This document shows positions 24,197 to 34,979 of a stretch of DNA of 42,534 nucleotides, in pieces. This DNA is from Oceanospirillaceae bacterium (GTDB lineage Bacteria; Pseudomonadota; Gammaproteobacteria; Pseudomonadales; Balneatricaceae). A program made the translations under genes and the position numbers. The notes under the pieces were generated by a model, which was given only the letters and a program-made list of their open reading frames with translations, was not told where the DNA came from and searched no databases. The DNA is taken from assembly GCA_013373085.1 (NCBI GenBank), contig JABXIM010000175.1:1-42534 (forward strand). The letters are read 5' to 3'. Every line of letters starts with the position of its first letter. The stretch's first letter is position 1.

Positions 24197-24704
24197 CGGA
24201 TGTCCCCTCCCGTCGATTCTTGAGCGGTCTTACCAGGTGCCAGGCCCCGACCAGGGCCGCCAGCAGGAGCATCGACGCCAGCTCCACCAGCAGCAGGTAG
24301 GGGCCGAAAAGGGTTCGTCCGACCGCGGCGGCATCCACAGCTCGCACCCGCCCACCGTCAGCGGGCGCCAGTAGCAGATAGCCGAGCTCCAGCAGCAGCA
24401 AGCCGCACAGCAATCCCGGCACCCGCCAGCTGGCAACGTCCAGCCAGGCCCGCTCCTGTTCCACCGCCGCATCGCCCTGGTTCAGCATCATGATCACGAA
24501 CACCATCAGCACCATGATGGCGCCGGCGTAGACGATCACCTGAAGCGCCGCGGCGAAAGGCGCACCCAGCAGGAAGAACAGCAATGACAGCGCCAGCAGG
24601 GTTACGATCAGGTGCAGCAAGGCGTGCACCGCATTGAGCCCGCGCACCACCTGCAGTGCCGCCAGCAGCGCGATCAGCATGGTGAAATAGAAAAGTCCGG
24701 TCAC
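24189..24704 (-). CDS. nuoJ: NADH-quinone oxidoreductase subunit J
   Basis: Membrane subunit of complex I, 171 residues with five helices. The third helix carries the [16 protein letters not shown] motif that gives the pi-bulge region near the coupling site. The start is GTG 24704, overlapping the nuoI stop as GTGA, with GGAG 9 bases upstream. An ATG eight codons later is less likely because it would trim the first helix. Confidence 0.95.
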   Translation of the reverse strand: MTGLFYFTMLIALLAALQVVRGLNAVHALLHLIVTLLALSLLFFLLGAPFAAALQVIVYAGAIMVLMVFVIMMLNQGDAAVEQERAWLDVASWRVPGLLCGLLLLELGYLLLAPADGGRVRAVDAAAVGRTLFGPYLLLVELASMLLLAALVGAWHLVRPLKNRREGTSDD

Positions 24705-25216
24705 GGCAGCAGACTCCGGGGGTTGATCGGTTTCGCCTCATGTTCCGCCTGGCCCTTGTCCTTGCCCCCGATCGCCTTGCCGGCGAAGCGGTAGAAACTG
24801 TACTCGTGATACTTGCCGGGCCCCGAAATCAACAGGTCCTCCTTCTCGTAGACCATGTTCTGACGGTCGTACTCGCACATCTCGAAATCCGGGGTCAGCT
24901 GGATTGCCAGCGTCGGGCAGGCTTCCTCGCAGAGGCCACAGAGGATGCAGCGGGAAAAGTTGATACGGAAAAATTCGGGATACCAGCGGCCGTTCTCGTC
25001 CTCGGTCTTCTGCAAGGCGATGCAGTCCACCGGACAGGCCACCGCGCAGAGATTGCAGGCGACGCAGCGCTCCTCGCCGTCCGGATCGCGGGTCAGTACG
25101 ATGCGACCGCGGTAGCGGGGCGCCAGGTAGGGTTTCTGCTCCGGATACTGCACCGTCTCCCGGGGCCTAACCGTATGCTGCAGTACCTTCCAGATCGTTT
25201 TCAGTTCACTGAACAT
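24701..25216 (-). CDS. nuoI: NADH-quinone oxidoreductase subunit I (two [4Fe-4S] clusters)
   Basis: Ferredoxin-like subunit carrying clusters N6a and N6b, which pass electrons from NuoG towards NuoB. 171 residues. Two C-x2-C-x2-C-x3-C-P motifs are intact: C51, C54, C57, C61 and C90, C93, C96, C100. An N-terminal amphipathic helix contacts the membrane arm. GGAGG precedes the ATG at 25216, 21 bases after nuoH. Confidence 0.97.
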   Translation of the reverse strand: MFSELKTIWKVLQHTVRPRETVQYPEQKPYLAPRYRGRIVLTRDPDGEERCVACNLCAVACPVDCIALQKTEDENGRWYPEFFRINFSRCILCGLCEEACPTLAIQLTPDFEMCEYDRQNMVYEKEDLLISGPGKYHEYSFYRFAGKAIGGKDKGQAEHEAKPINPRSLLP

Positions 25217-25237
25217 AGCATTTCCTCCCGGCGGCGG

Positions 25238-26182
25238 TTACAGCAGCACCAGGCCGGTGACCGTCAGATTCAGCAGCGCCAGCGGTAACAGGCACTTCCA
25301 ACCGAACGCCATCAACTGGTCGTAACGCGGCCTCGGCAGCGACGCGCGCAGCAGCACGAACAGCAGCACAAACAGCGTCGTCTTCAGCAAAAACCACAAC
25401 CAGGGCGGCAGTACAGGGCCCAGCCAGCCGCCGAAAAACAGCGTCGTCATCAGCGCCGAGATCAGGATCACGCCGAGGTACTCGCCGACAAAGAACATGC
25501 CGAACTTCATACCCGAATACTCGGTATGGAAGCCCGCCGTCAATTCGTGTTCCGCCTCCGGCAGGTCGAACGGCAGCCGGTGGCTCTCGGCGATGCCGGC
25601 GATGAAGAACAGCACCATGCCAAGGAACTGTGGAATGCAGAACCAGAGGTCTCGCTGCGCCTCGACGATCTGGCCGAGGCTGAAGGAGCCGGCCTGCATC
25701 ACCACGCCGAGCAGCGACAGCCCCATGAACACCTCGTAGCTCAGGGCCTGCGCCGCCGAACGCAGCGCGCCGAGCAGCGCATACTTGTTGTTCGAGGCAT
25801 AGCCGCCAAGTAGCACCGCATACACCGCCAGCGACGACATCGCGAGGAAGAACAGCAGCCCGATATTGAGATCGGCGAGCGGAAAGCCAGGTGCGAACGG
25901 GATCACGACGAACGCCATCAGCATGGTGGCCATGGCGATTGCCGGCGCCAGGATGAACACAGGCTTGTCGGCAAATGGCGGTACGAACTCCTGTTTGCCC
26001 AGCAACTTCAGCATGTCGGCGACCACCTGCAGCAGACCGAAGGGCCCGACACGGTTGGGTCCGTAACGGTCCTGCCACAAACCCAGCAGTCGCCGTTCGG
26101 CCCAGGTCAGCAGCGCTGCCGACACCACCAGCAGCAGTAACACCGCGACCGCACGGATCGCAATTGCCATAAACTCAGCCAT
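25238..26182 (-). CDS. nuoH: NADH-quinone oxidoreductase subunit H
   Basis: Membrane subunit that forms most of the quinone-access chamber of complex I with NuoB and NuoD. 314 residues, about eight helices. The [21 protein letters not shown] signature is near 27-47, and a cytoplasmic-loop acidic cluster ([12 protein letters not shown]) sits near 206-217. The ATG at 26182 overlaps the end of nuoG by 8 bases and has a GGGAGGGAGG tract in front. Confidence 0.97.
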   Translation of the reverse strand: MAEFMAIAIRAVAVLLLLVVSAALLTWAERRLLGLWQDRYGPNRVGPFGLLQVVADMLKLLGKQEFVPPFADKPVFILAPAIAMATMLMAFVVIPFAPGFPLADLNIGLLFFLAMSSLAVYAVLLGGYASNNKYALLGALRSAAQALSYEVFMGLSLLGVVMQAGSFSLGQIVEAQRDLWFCIPQFLGMVLFFIAGIAESHRLPFDLPEAEHELTAGFHTEYSGMKFGMFFVGEYLGVILISALMTTLFFGGWLGPVLPPWLWFLLKTTLFVLLFVLLRASLPRPRYDQLMAFGWKCLLPLALLNLTVTGLVLL

Positions 26183-28925
26183 CGCCTCCCTCCCGGTCTG
26201 TCACGATCAGTTGCGGCGGTTTAGGCAACGGGCTGCGCGCCGGGCGCAGTTCGATGTCCGGAGCGGGGTCCGCCGCCGCGCGCCAGAAACCGGCGCGCTG
26301 AGGCACCGCCACGCAGTCCCGGGGCAGGCTAGGATCGACACGCACATGCCAGGTACGCGCGATTCCCTGGTAGTGCAGTTCCAGGCTGTCCCAGTTGTCC
26401 AGCTCCAGCCGCGCTGCCGTCTCGGCATCGATGCCGATGACTGGATCTCCCGCGCGCTCACGCACCGCCGCCGCGGCATCGCTCAAGGCCTCGCCGGCAA
26501 ACACCTCATACTGCGGTATCCAGCACGTGGGAGGGACCGGTTCCACACTCCGCCCCGTGACGGGTTCCAACTCGATGGCGCCGGCATCGAGCAGTGCCGG
26601 CGGCAAGCGGTCGCGCCAGTCCCCGCCGACCTCCTGCTGGAAGCGGTTCAGTGCCTGTACCGAGTTCCAGCCCGGCGCCCAGACGCTGCCGCGCCAGTTG
26701 CCAAGCCCCGGCGCGCCCTCCATGGAAAAACTGAACGGCGAGTCGGCATCCGCAGGCGGCGGCGTTTCCCGCACCTGCTCGCCGGCATGCATCGCGGTAC
26801 GGCCGCCATAGCGGGGGCTCTGACGCGCCAGCCGGCGCCCGTCGACCCGCCGTTCCGCATCGGGCCCGGCCGACTCGATGGCAGCCAGTGCCGGCACCCG
26901 CCGCGCCAGGCTCCGCCGCAACTCAGCGGCGTGATGCCATTCACGCAGCTCGGTCCAGTCCGGGTTGGTCAGCTCGCCATGCCGCAGGCGATAGGCTTCG
27001 ATTGCATCGCCGAACAGTCGCCAGGGCGGCGGCAAGGCCGTCGCCATCACCGCTTCGTGCCGCTGCAGCATGACGCAGGCATTGACCAGTGTGCCCTGCT
27101 GTTCGAATGCAGATGGCACCGGCAGATTGCCGTCGGCGCCGCGGGTAGACTGGGTTTCCAGGCAATCGAGCACCAGCCGGTGCTGACACAGGCTGTCGAG
27201 GCGAGCGAAGGCTTCGGGGGACAGGCGTTGGGCGAGGTCGTTCTCCAACACCACCAGCGTACAGTCCAGCCCCTGGCGCCGCGCTTCTTCGACTTGCCCG
27301 AACAACGCGTCCAGGCCCCGTCGGCACAGCACCGCGAGGCCGATGCTGTTGCTTTCGAGCGCAGCCAGATACAGCTGAGGCGTCCGCTCGTCGTCGTGCA
27401 GTGCGGCGTGGATCCTGGCGGCGGCATCGAGCAGCCGGCTGTCCACCAGACTACAGCCGCTGACCAGCAACGGCCGCCGCGCGCATCGCAACATGGACTC
27501 GGCAGCGTCGACCCAGGCAAGCTGATCCGACGACAGGTTGCCGCCTGCCGCCTTGCCTTCGAGCCGGTCCGCCAGCGCCTGAGCCAGCTGCGTGATCGCC
27601 GCCGGCGGTTCGAAGCGTTGCCCTGCGCTGATATCAGCCAGGGCGTTGGCCGCGGGGACCAGTTGCCATAGCGGGCTGCGCTGCCACTGTCCCAGGCCAC
27701 GCACCGCGGCATCCTGCCAGGGCGCGATCTTCTGCTGCGCCGCCTGTTCGAAACTGCTGTTGCGGATCAGCTGGCGTAACGACAATGCCACGCGGGGCGC
27801 GGTCGCGGTGATGTCCTCGCCAAGGATCAGCGCAGCGTCGCACTGTTCGATCTGCTTGAGGGTGGCGAAACTGGTGCCGGCGGCGGCGATCCGCAGGTAC
27901 TGCTGCAGACAGCTCCACTCGCCGCTGCCGATACCGGCATGAAAGCGAGACTCGCCGACCAGTTTCGCCAGTGCGAAGTTGTTCTCCAGCGACGCCCGCG
28001 GCGATCCGACCGCGAACACCGCCTGCGACGGATCGGCGATCCGCTCGAGCAGCCCGTTCAACAGTGATGCGCTGTTTTGGCTCTTGCCAGGCCGGGACGG
28101 CGTATTCTGGAAGTCATAGCCGAAGCGGCCGCGATCGCAGAGGAAATAGCCGTTGAGGTCGGCGTGGAAGCGGTTGCTGATCCGTACGATACGACCATAG
28201 CGTTCGGCCGCGAAGCTGTTGCAGCCGACCGCGCAGTGGACGCAGACCGACGGCGCGCACTGCTGATCCCATTTGCGACTGAAATGGCGGCTGTAGGTGC
28301 GGTCGGTGAAGACTCCGGTGGGACAGATCTCCACCAGGTTGCCGCTGAAGGGGCTCTGCAGCACACCGTCCCGTGCGCGGCCGAAATAGACATGGTTGTG
28401 CGCCGCCTGCACGCCGAGATCCTCGCCACCGGCGTAATCGTGGTAGTAGCGCACGCAGCGATAGCAGGCGATACAGCGGTTCATCTCGTGGTTGATGAAG
28501 GGGCCGAGATACTGGTTACGATGGGTGCGCTTGAGCCCGCGATAGCGGCGGAACGTATGCCCGCTCATCTCGGTCATGTCCTGCAGATGGCACTCCCCCC
28601 CTTCCTCGCAGACCGGACAGTCATGGGGATGATTGGTCATCAGCGCTTCGATGACGGTAGCCCGGAAGTCCTTTGCCTGGGAAGCGTTCAGGCCGACGCG
28701 CATGCCGTCCTGCACCGGCGTCATGCAGGCTACGATCAGCCGGCCCCGGCTATCGTTCTCATCCTGGTATTGCAGCACCGCGCACTGGCGGCAGGACCCC
28801 ACCGAACCCAGCGCAGGATGCCAGCAGAAATAGGGCAGATCGAGACCGAGCGAAAGTATTGCCTGCAGCAGGTTGTGCTGCGGATTGACCTCGTACTCCC
28901 TGTCGTCGATCAGAATCCGGCTCAT
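26175..28925 (-). CDS. nuoG: NADH-quinone oxidoreductase subunit G (iron-sulfur subunit)
   Basis: Largest peripheral-arm subunit of complex I; it relays electrons from NuoF to NuoI. 916 residues (E. coli 908). Cluster ligands by position: [2Fe-2S] N1b C34, C45, C48, C67; N5 H101, C103, C106, C112; N4 C151, C154, C157, C201; and the off-path N7 cluster C228, C231, C235, C263, which only some bacteria keep (same numbers as E. coli). The C-terminal two thirds is the inactive molybdopterin-oxidoreductase-like fold and is more variable. The ATG at 28925 follows a 132-bp gap from nuoF that holds REP-like sequence, the largest gap in the operon. Confidence 0.97.
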   Translation of the reverse strand: MSRILIDDREYEVNPQHNLLQAILSLGLDLPYFCWHPALGSVGSCRQCAVLQYQDENDSRGRLIVACMTPVQDGMRVGLNASQAKDFRATVIEALMTNHPHDCPVCEEGGECHLQDMTEMSGHTFRRYRGLKRTHRNQYLGPFINHEMNRCIACYRCVRYYHDYAGGEDLGVQAAHNHVYFGRARDGVLQSPFSGNLVEICPTGVFTDRTYSRHFSRKWDQQCAPSVCVHCAVGCNSFAAERYGRIVRISNRFHADLNGYFLCDRGRFGYDFQNTPSRPGKSQNSASLLNGLLERIADPSQAVFAVGSPRASLENNFALAKLVGESRFHAGIGSGEWSCLQQYLRIAAAGTSFATLKQIEQCDAALILGEDITATAPRVALSLRQLIRNSSFEQAAQQKIAPWQDAAVRGLGQWQRSPLWQLVPAANALADISAGQRFEPPAAITQLAQALADRLEGKAAGGNLSSDQLAWVDAAESMLRCARRPLLVSGCSLVDSRLLDAAARIHAALHDDERTPQLYLAALESNSIGLAVLCRRGLDALFGQVEEARRQGLDCTLVVLENDLAQRLSPEAFARLDSLCQHRLVLDCLETQSTRGADGNLPVPSAFEQQGTLVNACVMLQRHEAVMATALPPPWRLFGDAIEAYRLRHGELTNPDWTELREWHHAAELRRSLARRVPALAAIESAGPDAERRVDGRRLARQSPRYGGRTAMHAGEQVRETPPPADADSPFSFSMEGAPGLGNWRGSVWAPGWNSVQALNRFQQEVGGDWRDRLPPALLDAGAIELEPVTGRSVEPVPPTCWIPQYEVFAGEALSDAAAAVRERAGDPVIGIDAETAARLELDNWDSLELHYQGIARTWHVRVDPSLPRDCVAVPQRAGFWRAAADPAPDIELRPARSPLPKPPQLIVTDREGGDG

Positions 28926-28980
28926 GGCGACCTCGGTTGCGTAGAGCTACTGGCTAAGCTTAGACAATGGCGTAAACATC

Positions 28981-29060
28981 TGTGGGAACCGGGCCTCCCG
29001 GCGAACGAGTGCGGCATGGGGGCATCCGGCATCGCAATTCGTCGCGGGGCGCAGCTCCTA
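28981..29060. repeat. REP-like inverted pair between nuoF and nuoG
   Basis: At 28981-29005 a sequence beginning TGTGGGAACCGGG forms an inner hairpin CCGGG-CCT-CCCGG and resembles the common Pseudomonas extragenic palindrome (TGTGGGAGC...GCGAA type). A second, opposite-strand copy begins at 29060 (TAGGAGC...GCGACGAA, to 29038), its first three bases being the nuoF stop codon. The family assignment is from memory of Pseudomonas REPs and needs a genome-wide count. Confidence 0.45.
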
Positions 29061-30332
29061 GGCATAAGGACATACCCGGTGCTCGATATGGCGCTCGAAG
29101 TCCTCGCGGAAAAACTTCAAGGCGCTTTGCAGCGGTTCCATCGCGCCCGGCGCCAGGGCGCAGAAGGTCTTGCCCGGGCCCATGAAACGGCAGTGCTCCT
29201 CGAGCGTCGCGAGATCCTCTGGCCGCCCCGTGCCGCCCTCGATCGCTTCGAGCAGCTGCCGCGTCCAGGGCAGCCCGTCACGGCAGGGTGTACACCAGCC
29301 GCAGGACTCCTGGGCAAAGAAACGCTCGAGGTTGAGCACCATGCCGACCGGACAGGTGCGATCATCGAGCACGATCAGGGTGCCGGTGCCCATGCGGCTC
29401 CCCGCCTTGCCGATGCTCTCGTAGGTCATCGGCAGGTCCAGGTGTTCAGGCAGCAGGAAATCAGTGGAGCCGCCGCCCGGCAGGAAGCCCCGCAGGCGGT
29501 AACCTTCCTGCATGCCGCCGGCGCATGCTTCGAAGATGTCCCGTATCGGCGTGCCCATCGGCAGCTCCCAGGCACCGGCGCGGCGTACCCTTCCACTGAC
29601 GCCGAACAGTTTGGTACCGCACTCCTCGCCGATCCCGAGTCCCCGGTACCAGTCAGCGCCATTCGCCACGATAGGCGCGACATTGCACAGCGTCTCGATA
29701 TTGTTGACCACCGTCGGCCGCCCCCAGGCACCGCTGATCTGCGGAAATGGCGGTTTGGCCCTGGGGGTGGCGCGCTTGCCCTCTAGGGCATTGATCAACG
29801 CGGTCTCTTCGCCGCAGATATAGCGCCCGCCGCTGATGTGCAGGTGCAGTTCGAGTCCGAAGCCGCTGCCCAGTATGCGTTCACCGACGAGGCCGGCCTC
29901 GCGGGCCTCGGCCAGGGCCCTGCGCAGTATGCGTGCCGGATCGACGTACTCGCCCCGCAGGAAGATGTAGGCGACATCGGCGCCAATGGCATAGGCGGCG
30001 AGGATCATGCCCTCGAGCAGCAGGTGCGGGTTGCGCTCCAGCAAAAGCCGGTCCTTGAAGGCGCCGGGCTCCATTTCGTCGGCATTGGCAACCAGGTATT
30101 TCGGATGGGGCGCATCGTCGCCCCGCGGCACCAGACTCCACTTCACCCCGGTGGGGAAGCCTGCGCCTCCGCGGCCGCGCAGGTTGGCCGCCTTCACCTC
30201 TTCAAGCACCTCGTCGGCACTCATGCCGGTGAGCGCTTTGCGCAGCGCCTCGTAGCCGCCGGCGGCGCGATACTCGGCAAGCGTGAGCGCCGAACCATCT
30301 TCCTTGAAGTGCCCCGTCAGCGGCCGTTCCAT
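29058..30332 (-). CDS. nuoF: NADH-quinone oxidoreductase subunit F (NADH/FMN-binding)
   Basis: Entry point of complex I: binds NADH and FMN and carries cluster N3. 424 residues. The glycine-rich NADH/FMN loop G-R-G-G-A-G-F-P-T-G is at 53-62, with N-A-D-E-x-E-P-G near 83-90, G-E-E-T-A-L near 174-179 and the N3 ligands C344, C347, C350 (S-C-G-W-C-T-P-C) and C391. ATG 30332 starts 3 bases after the nuoE stop. Confidence 0.98.
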   Translation of the reverse strand: MERPLTGHFKEDGSALTLAEYRAAGGYEALRKALTGMSADEVLEEVKAANLRGRGGAGFPTGVKWSLVPRGDDAPHPKYLVANADEMEPGAFKDRLLLERNPHLLLEGMILAAYAIGADVAYIFLRGEYVDPARILRRALAEAREAGLVGERILGSGFGLELHLHISGGRYICGEETALINALEGKRATPRAKPPFPQISGAWGRPTVVNNIETLCNVAPIVANGADWYRGLGIGEECGTKLFGVSGRVRRAGAWELPMGTPIRDIFEACAGGMQEGYRLRGFLPGGGSTDFLLPEHLDLPMTYESIGKAGSRMGTGTLIVLDDRTCPVGMVLNLERFFAQESCGWCTPCRDGLPWTRQLLEAIEGGTGRPEDLATLEEHCRFMGPGKTFCALAPGAMEPLQSALKFFREDFERHIEHRVCPYA

Positions 30333-30335
30333 CTG

Positions 30336-30848
30336 CTACTCCTCCTCGTGCCGGCGTAAGATGGCGATCAGCCGGTCCGGGTCCAGGTCATGATGATGCC
30401 GGTCGCCGACCAGCGCCGCTGGCGCGTGGTCGCAATCGCCGAGGCAGGTGATCGGCAACAGCGTGAACTCGCCGTCCGCCGTGGTTTCGCCGAAGTCGAT
30501 GCCGAGCTCGTAGCCGATGCGCGCACGCAACGTTTCGCAACCGAGCATCCAGCAGGTCACGCTGTTGCACAGCAGGATCACCCTGCGGCCGACCGGTTCG
30601 CGGAAGATCAGGTTGTAGAATGTCGCCACACCTTCGACCTCGGCCGCCCCGACACCGAGGTAGTCGGCGATCGCCGCAACGCTATCGTCCGAGACCCAGC
30701 CGCGGTGCTGTTGCACGATGCGCAGCGCCTCGATGCAGAGACCCTCCCGCCGTGGATAACACTCGGCCTCGCGCTCGATCTCGGCCCGCTCCTCGTCGCT
30801 CAGGTACGCCTGCGACCAGCCGCGGTCACGGGCGAAGATTTGGCTCAT
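30336..30848 (-). CDS. nuoE: NADH-quinone oxidoreductase subunit E
   Basis: Thioredoxin-fold subunit with the [2Fe-2S] cluster N1a beside the FMN of NuoF. 170 residues. Ligands C94, C99, C135 and C139 fit the C-x4-C...C-x3-C pattern. A helical N-terminal region (about 18-70) packs on NuoF. The start at ATG 30848 has a GGAGG-type site. The 86-bp gap to nuoCD contains a hairpin. Confidence 0.97.
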   Translation of the reverse strand: MSQIFARDRGWSQAYLSDEERAEIEREAECYPRREGLCIEALRIVQQHRGWVSDDSVAAIADYLGVGAAEVEGVATFYNLIFREPVGRRVILLCNSVTCWMLGCETLRARIGYELGIDFGETTADGEFTLLPITCLGDCDHAPAALVGDRHHHDLDPDRLIAILRRHEEE

Positions 30849-30870
30849 GAAAGCCTCCGTTTCATCTCAT

Positions 30871-30893
30871 GACGGACGACCAGGGAGTCCGTC
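30871..30893. other. Hairpin in the nuoCD-nuoE gap
   Basis: Perfect 7-bp stem GACGGAC / GTCCGTC with a 9-base loop. No T run follows on the minus strand, so it is probably a processing or stability element within the operon rather than a terminator. An octamer GTTCACTC occurs twice just to its right. Confidence 0.45.
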
Positions 30894-30934
30894 AGCGTCG
30901 GTGTAGGGTTCACTCCCGACTGTTGCCTGTTCAC

Positions 30935-32707
30935 TCATCTGTCGACATCCGCCATGACAAAGTCGATGCTGGCGATAATGGCGATCAGGTCGCTGACGAA
31001 CAGCCCCCGACTCATCAGCGGGATCATCTGCAAGTGCGCAAACGATGGCGTACGGATTCGGGTCCGGTACGACAGGGTGCCGCCGTCACTGACCAGATAG
31101 TAGGCGTTCATGCCCTTGGTTGCCTCAACCATCACCGACGCCTCGCCGGGCGGTATGACCGGCCCCCAACTGCTGTTGACAAAATGCTGGATTAGCGTCT
31201 CGATATCCTCGAGCGTGCGATCCTTCAGTGGCGGCGTGGTCAGCGGATGCCGGGCCTTGTAGTCGCCCCCGGGCATATTGTCGAGACACTGGCGGATGAT
31301 GCGCAGGCTCTGACGGATTTCCTCCGCCCGAACCCAGGCCCGGTCGTAACAGTCGCCGCCGCTGGCGGTGACCACCTCGAAGTCATACTGCTCGTAACCG
31401 CTGTAGGGCCGCTTTCGCCGCAAGTCCCAATCCAGTCCCGTTGCCCGCAAGCCTGGCCCGCTCGCGCCCCATGCCAGGCCCTCGGCGTGGCTGTAGACGC
31501 CGATACCCCGGGTGCGCCGCTGCAGGGTTCGGTTGTCCAGCACCATCTCCTGATATTCATCGAGCCGGCCCGGCAGGTAATCGATGAACTCACGGATCAT
31601 CCGATCCCAGCCCTGCGGCAGGTCCTGGGCGACGCCGCCAATGCGAAACCAGGCTGGGTGCATGCGGCCCCCGGTGATTGCCTCGACGATGCCAAACAGC
31701 TTTTCCCGATCGGCAAACATGTAGAACACCGGCGACATCTGGCCGACGTCCTGGGCGAAGGTGCCGTAGAACACCAGGTGACTGGCAATGCGGAACAGTT
31801 CCGCCATCATTACCCGGATGCACTGAGCCCGGGGGGGCGCCTCGATGCCGGCAAGCCGCTCCACCGCGAGTACGTAAGGCAGGTTGTTCATTACACCGCC
31901 GAGGTAGTCGATGCGGTCGGTATAGGGAATGTAACTGTGCCAGGCCTGGCGCTCGCCCATCTTCTCGGCGCCGCGATGGTGGTATCCGATGTCCGGCACC
32001 GCCTGCACGATCTCCTCCCCATCGAGCTGCAGCGCGACACGGAAAACGCCGTGGACGCTGGGATGGTTGGGGCCGAGGTTGAGGAACATGAAGTCGCTGT
32101 CATCGCTCTGGCGCTGCATGCCCCAGTCCTCGGGGCTAAACTTCAGTGCTTCCTGCTCCCGGTCCTGCCGCGCGGCGTCCAGCGTGAACGGATCGACATC
32201 GGTGGCGCGGGCGTAGTGGTCCTTGCGCAATGGATGGCCGTCCCAGGTCGGCGGCAGCAGGATACGTCGCAGGTGGGGATGACCCGCGAAGCGTATGCCG
32301 AACAGGTCCCATACCTCGCACTCATACCAGTTGGCGTTGGGCCAAAGGTCGCAGATGCTGGGCAATTCGAGCGCGCCCTCCCGCAACGCCACCTTGATAC
32401 GCACATCCCGGTTGCGGCTGACCGACAGCAACTGGTAGACGACGGTGAAATCGGCATCCGGCTGACCGTCCCGGTGCTCGCGCACGCGCTCGTCGATGGC
32501 GGTCAGGTCAAACAGCATCTCGAACGCCTGGCCCTGCAGGCAGTTCAGCGCCGCGCGCAGCTGTTCGCGGGGGACCCAGAAGGTTTCGATCCCGTCGGCC
32601 GTAACCTGAGTCTGCAGCTGCGGCGCGGCCTGATGTAACAGCCGCTGCAACCTGGAGTCGGTGTATTCGACGGCGGTTCCGTCGCGCGACGACAGGGGAG
32701 TATCCAT
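30935..32707 (-). CDS. nuoCD: NADH-quinone oxidoreductase fused subunit C/D
   Basis: Fusion of the 30-kDa (NuoC, about 1-190) and 49-kDa (NuoD, about 205-590) subunits of complex I, as in E. coli and pseudomonads. The NuoD half lines the quinone pocket next to cluster N2. 590 residues. Signatures include E-R-E-V-W-D-L-F-type sequence ([14 protein letters not shown]) in [12 protein letters not shown] at the start of D, and the C-terminal D-x-V-M-A-D-V-D-R. The ATG at 32707 overlaps the nuoB stop as TGATG; a TTG three bases before is in frame but unnecessary. Confidence 0.98.
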   Translation of the reverse strand: MDTPLSSRDGTAVEYTDSRLQRLLHQAAPQLQTQVTADGIETFWVPREQLRAALNCLQGQAFEMLFDLTAIDERVREHRDGQPDADFTVVYQLLSVSRNRDVRIKVALREGALELPSICDLWPNANWYECEVWDLFGIRFAGHPHLRRILLPPTWDGHPLRKDHYARATDVDPFTLDAARQDREQEALKFSPEDWGMQRQSDDSDFMFLNLGPNHPSVHGVFRVALQLDGEEIVQAVPDIGYHHRGAEKMGERQAWHSYIPYTDRIDYLGGVMNNLPYVLAVERLAGIEAPPRAQCIRVMMAELFRIASHLVFYGTFAQDVGQMSPVFYMFADREKLFGIVEAITGGRMHPAWFRIGGVAQDLPQGWDRMIREFIDYLPGRLDEYQEMVLDNRTLQRRTRGIGVYSHAEGLAWGASGPGLRATGLDWDLRRKRPYSGYEQYDFEVVTASGGDCYDRAWVRAEEIRQSLRIIRQCLDNMPGGDYKARHPLTTPPLKDRTLEDIETLIQHFVNSSWGPVIPPGEASVMVEATKGMNAYYLVSDGGTLSYRTRIRTPSFAHLQMIPLMSRGLFVSDLIAIIASIDFVMADVDR

Positions 32708-33339
32708 CAAACGCTGTCCGGCGGTCGCAATTCGTTGGCTTGCTGGCGCGCCTCTCGCCAGCGGTCACGCTGCGATGTCTTTGGCGCGCGGTAGACGTCA
32801 TGCCCGTCGACGACCCAGCTCAGCGGCCGGCGCTCCTCACCGATCGCGTCCTGCAGCAGCGTCAGCCCCTGCAGCAACGCCTCGGGACGCGGCGGGCAGC
32901 CGGGTACGTAGACGTCCACCGGCAGAAAACGGTCGACGCCCTGAACCACGCTGTAGATATCGTACATACCACCGGAATTGGCGCAGGAGCCCATCGAGAT
33001 CACCCAGCGCGGCTCCAGCAACTGCTCATAGAGTCGCTGGATTACCGGCGCCATCTTCATGAACACGGTACCCGATATCACGATGAGATCGGCCTGGCGG
33101 GGTGTGGCGCGGATCACCTCGGCTCCGAAGCGGGCAATATCATGGCGCGGCGTGAAAGCGGTGGCCATCTCGACATAACAGCAGGACAGGCCGAAGTTGA
33201 AGGGCCAGAGCGAATGCTTGCGTCCCCAGGACATCAACTCCTCGAGACGGGCAGTAAGCACGCTCTGCCTGACGAAGGCCTCGACGCCTTGGTCACGGTC
33301 GGTGGCGATGGTGTCGGCGCGGCTCAGGTGCCAGTTCAT
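32707..33339 (-). CDS. nuoB: NADH-quinone oxidoreductase subunit B (cluster N2)
   Basis: Holds the last iron-sulfur cluster N2, which reduces quinone. 210 residues. N2 ligands are the tandem cysteines C53 and C54 (L-S-C-C-Y-V-E), C119 (G-S-C-A-N-S-G-G) and C148 (V-P-G-C-P-P-R-P-E). The N-terminal about 35 residues are variable, as in other gammaproteobacteria. The ATG at 33339 overlaps the nuoA stop as ATGA, indicating coupled translation. Confidence 0.98.
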   Translation of the reverse strand: MNWHLSRADTIATDRDQGVEAFVRQSVLTARLEELMSWGRKHSLWPFNFGLSCCYVEMATAFTPRHDIARFGAEVIRATPRQADLIVISGTVFMKMAPVIQRLYEQLLEPRWVISMGSCANSGGMYDIYSVVQGVDRFLPVDVYVPGCPPRPEALLQGLTLLQDAIGEERRPLSWVVDGHDVYRAPKTSQRDRWREARQQANELRPPDSV

Positions 33340-33749
33340 GTCCTGTCCTCCAGGCGGTCCAGGCTGCTTTGCCGCGGCCCCCAGTCCAGCGCCCCCTCGC
33401 GCCAGAGGTAGGCCAGCGCCGCCACCAGCACCAGGATGAAGATCAGCGCCTCGACAAAGCCGGCGACCCCGACAGCCTCGAACGCCACCGCCCAGGCATA
33501 GAGAAAGACCACTTCCAGATCGAAGATCACGAACAGGATGGCAACGACGAAGTAAGCGACCGAAAGCCGCAGCCGACCGCTCCCGACGGACACGATGCCT
33601 GACTCAAAGGGCTCGTCAATGGCACGGCCACGGCGCCGCTGTCCCAACAGGTGGGACAGCACCAGCATCAGCGACACCAGCAACAGAACTGCCAGGCTGT
33701 AGGCGATCAAGGACCAGAGCTGTTCAGTACCCAGGTCTGAGGCGTACAT
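33336..33749 (-). CDS. nuoA: NADH-quinone oxidoreductase subunit A
   Basis: First gene of the nuo operon; a three-helix membrane subunit of complex I near the quinone site. 137 residues. The F-E-S-G loop follows TM1 (E. coli-type proteins have Y-E-C-G), and [10 protein letters not shown] has D77 and E79, the membrane acidic pair. GGGAGGG lies 8 bases before the ATG at 33749. A TATAGT box at 33785-33780 (minus) could be the operon's -10, but I see no good -35. Confidence 0.96.
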   Translation of the reverse strand: MYASDLGTEQLWSLIAYSLAVLLLVSLMLVLSHLLGQRRRGRAIDEPFESGIVSVGSGRLRLSVAYFVVAILFVIFDLEVVFLYAWAVAFEAVGVAGFVEALIFILVLVAALAYLWREGALDWGPRQSSLDRLEDRT

Positions 33750-33872
33750 CGTGTATCCCTCCCAGGAACGGTATCGCTAACTATAGAAGCGACTCCGAAA
33801 GTCTGCTGCGGGAAAGCGGAACCGACACCGGTGGCGTGGTGTTTTGCAGCATTTCCGGATAGCATCCTCAAC

Positions 33873-34805
33873 ATGATCAGGACAGACACCAAACACCTTT
33901 TGCTGGGCCTCGGCGCCGTGCTCTACAGCCTGCTGAGCCAGCCGGGCCTGGCGGAAACCTTCGCCCTGCCGCCGGCGGACCAGAACGTGGTCGGCGAGCT
34001 GCGTGTCACCAAGGCACGCCAGGCGGATACCCTTCTCGATATTGCCCGCGCCTTCGACCTCGGCTACGAGGAAATCGTGCTCGCCAACCCCGAGGTCGAC
34101 CGCTGGCTGCCCGGCGAAAATACCCGCGTTGTACTGCCCACCATCTTCGTGCTGCCGGATGCGCCGCGCGACGGCATCGTGCTCAACGTGCCGGAAATGC
34201 GACTGTACTACTACCCCAAACCGCAACGCGGCGAAGCGCCGGTGGTGATCACCTACCCGGTCAGCGTTGGCCGCATGGACTGGAAGACGCCGCTGGGAAA
34301 AACCAGCGTCATTCAGAAACAGAAGGATCCGCCCTGGTACCCGCCGCAGTCGATCAAGGATGAGCACGCCGCCAAAGGCGATATCCTGCCAGACATCGTG
34401 CCCGGCGGCCCGGGCAACCCTCTGGGCCGGTTCGCGCTACGCCTTGGCATTCCCGGTTACCTGATACACGGCACCGACAAGGAATTCGGTATCGGCATGC
34501 GCGTCACCCATGGCTGCGTGCGCCTCTATCCGGAAAATATCGAAAGTCTTTTTGGCCAGGTGCCGGTCGGGACGCCGGTTCACATCGTCAACCAGCCCAC
34601 CAAGCTTGGCTGGACCGGGCGCGATCTCGTGCTGGAGGCTCACCCGCCGCTGGAGGAAGATGCCGGCATCGACGAAGCCTCGCAGGCCGCACTGCTGCTG
34701 GACATCGCAGCAAACGCCGAACGCTTCGGCGCGGATGTCTCGCCGGGGCGGATTCGCCTGGCGGTGACCGTCGCTGATGGAATACCGCGGTTGATAGGTC
34801 GCTGA
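33873..34805 (+). CDS. L,D-transpeptidase with LysM-like domain (YbiS/ErfK type)
   Basis: Periplasmic YkuD-fold enzyme. Relatives in E. coli attach Braun lipoprotein to peptidoglycan or make 3-3 crosslinks. 310 residues. Signal peptide about 1-27 (hydrophobic core L-L-L-G-L-G-A-V-L-Y, cleavage after L-A). LysM-like segment about 42-95 (A-D-T-L-L-D-I-A-R-A-F ... N-P-E-V-D). Catalytic domain about 100-235 with H199 and the T-H-G-C-V-R-L motif (H213, C215). The ATG at 33873 is preferred over GTG 33831 because the signal peptide starts there. It is transcribed divergently from nuoA and converges on the Lpp-like gene 174 bases downstream; in that gap I see no clear terminator. Confidence 0.95.
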   Translation: MIRTDTKHLLLGLGAVLYSLLSQPGLAETFALPPADQNVVGELRVTKARQADTLLDIARAFDLGYEEIVLANPEVDRWLPGENTRVVLPTIFVLPDAPRDGIVLNVPEMRLYYYPKPQRGEAPVVITYPVSVGRMDWKTPLGKTSVIQKQKDPPWYPPQSIKDEHAAKGDILPDIVPGGPGNPLGRFALRLGIPGYLIHGTDKEFGIGMRVTHGCVRLYPENIESLFGQVPVGTPVHIVNQPTKLGWTGRDLVLEAHPPLEEDAGIDEASQAALLLDIAANAERFGADVSPGRIRLAVTVADGIPRLIGR

Positions 34806-34979
34806 GGTACCACCTCAAGGCCTCTCCGGCCGGACATCCATTGCCTGAGGCCAGATAAAAGGCGGCATACAGATCGCGGCGCGCAGCTGCACATGAGCGG
34901 ACGCGCGCCTCGGAGGGATCCGGGCGACAACAGGCACGCGCAGACTTCATCGCGCGCCATCACCCGAATTAACGGAAAC

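Noticed and set aside
26211-29786. Long plus-strand frames opposite nuoG and nuoF (486 and 569 codons)
   Set aside because: Shadows of the well-supported nuo genes; no ribosome sites, no domains, low-complexity composition.
31247-32638. A 463-codon plus-strand frame opposite nuoCD
   Set aside because: Antisense shadow of an unmistakable nuoCD.
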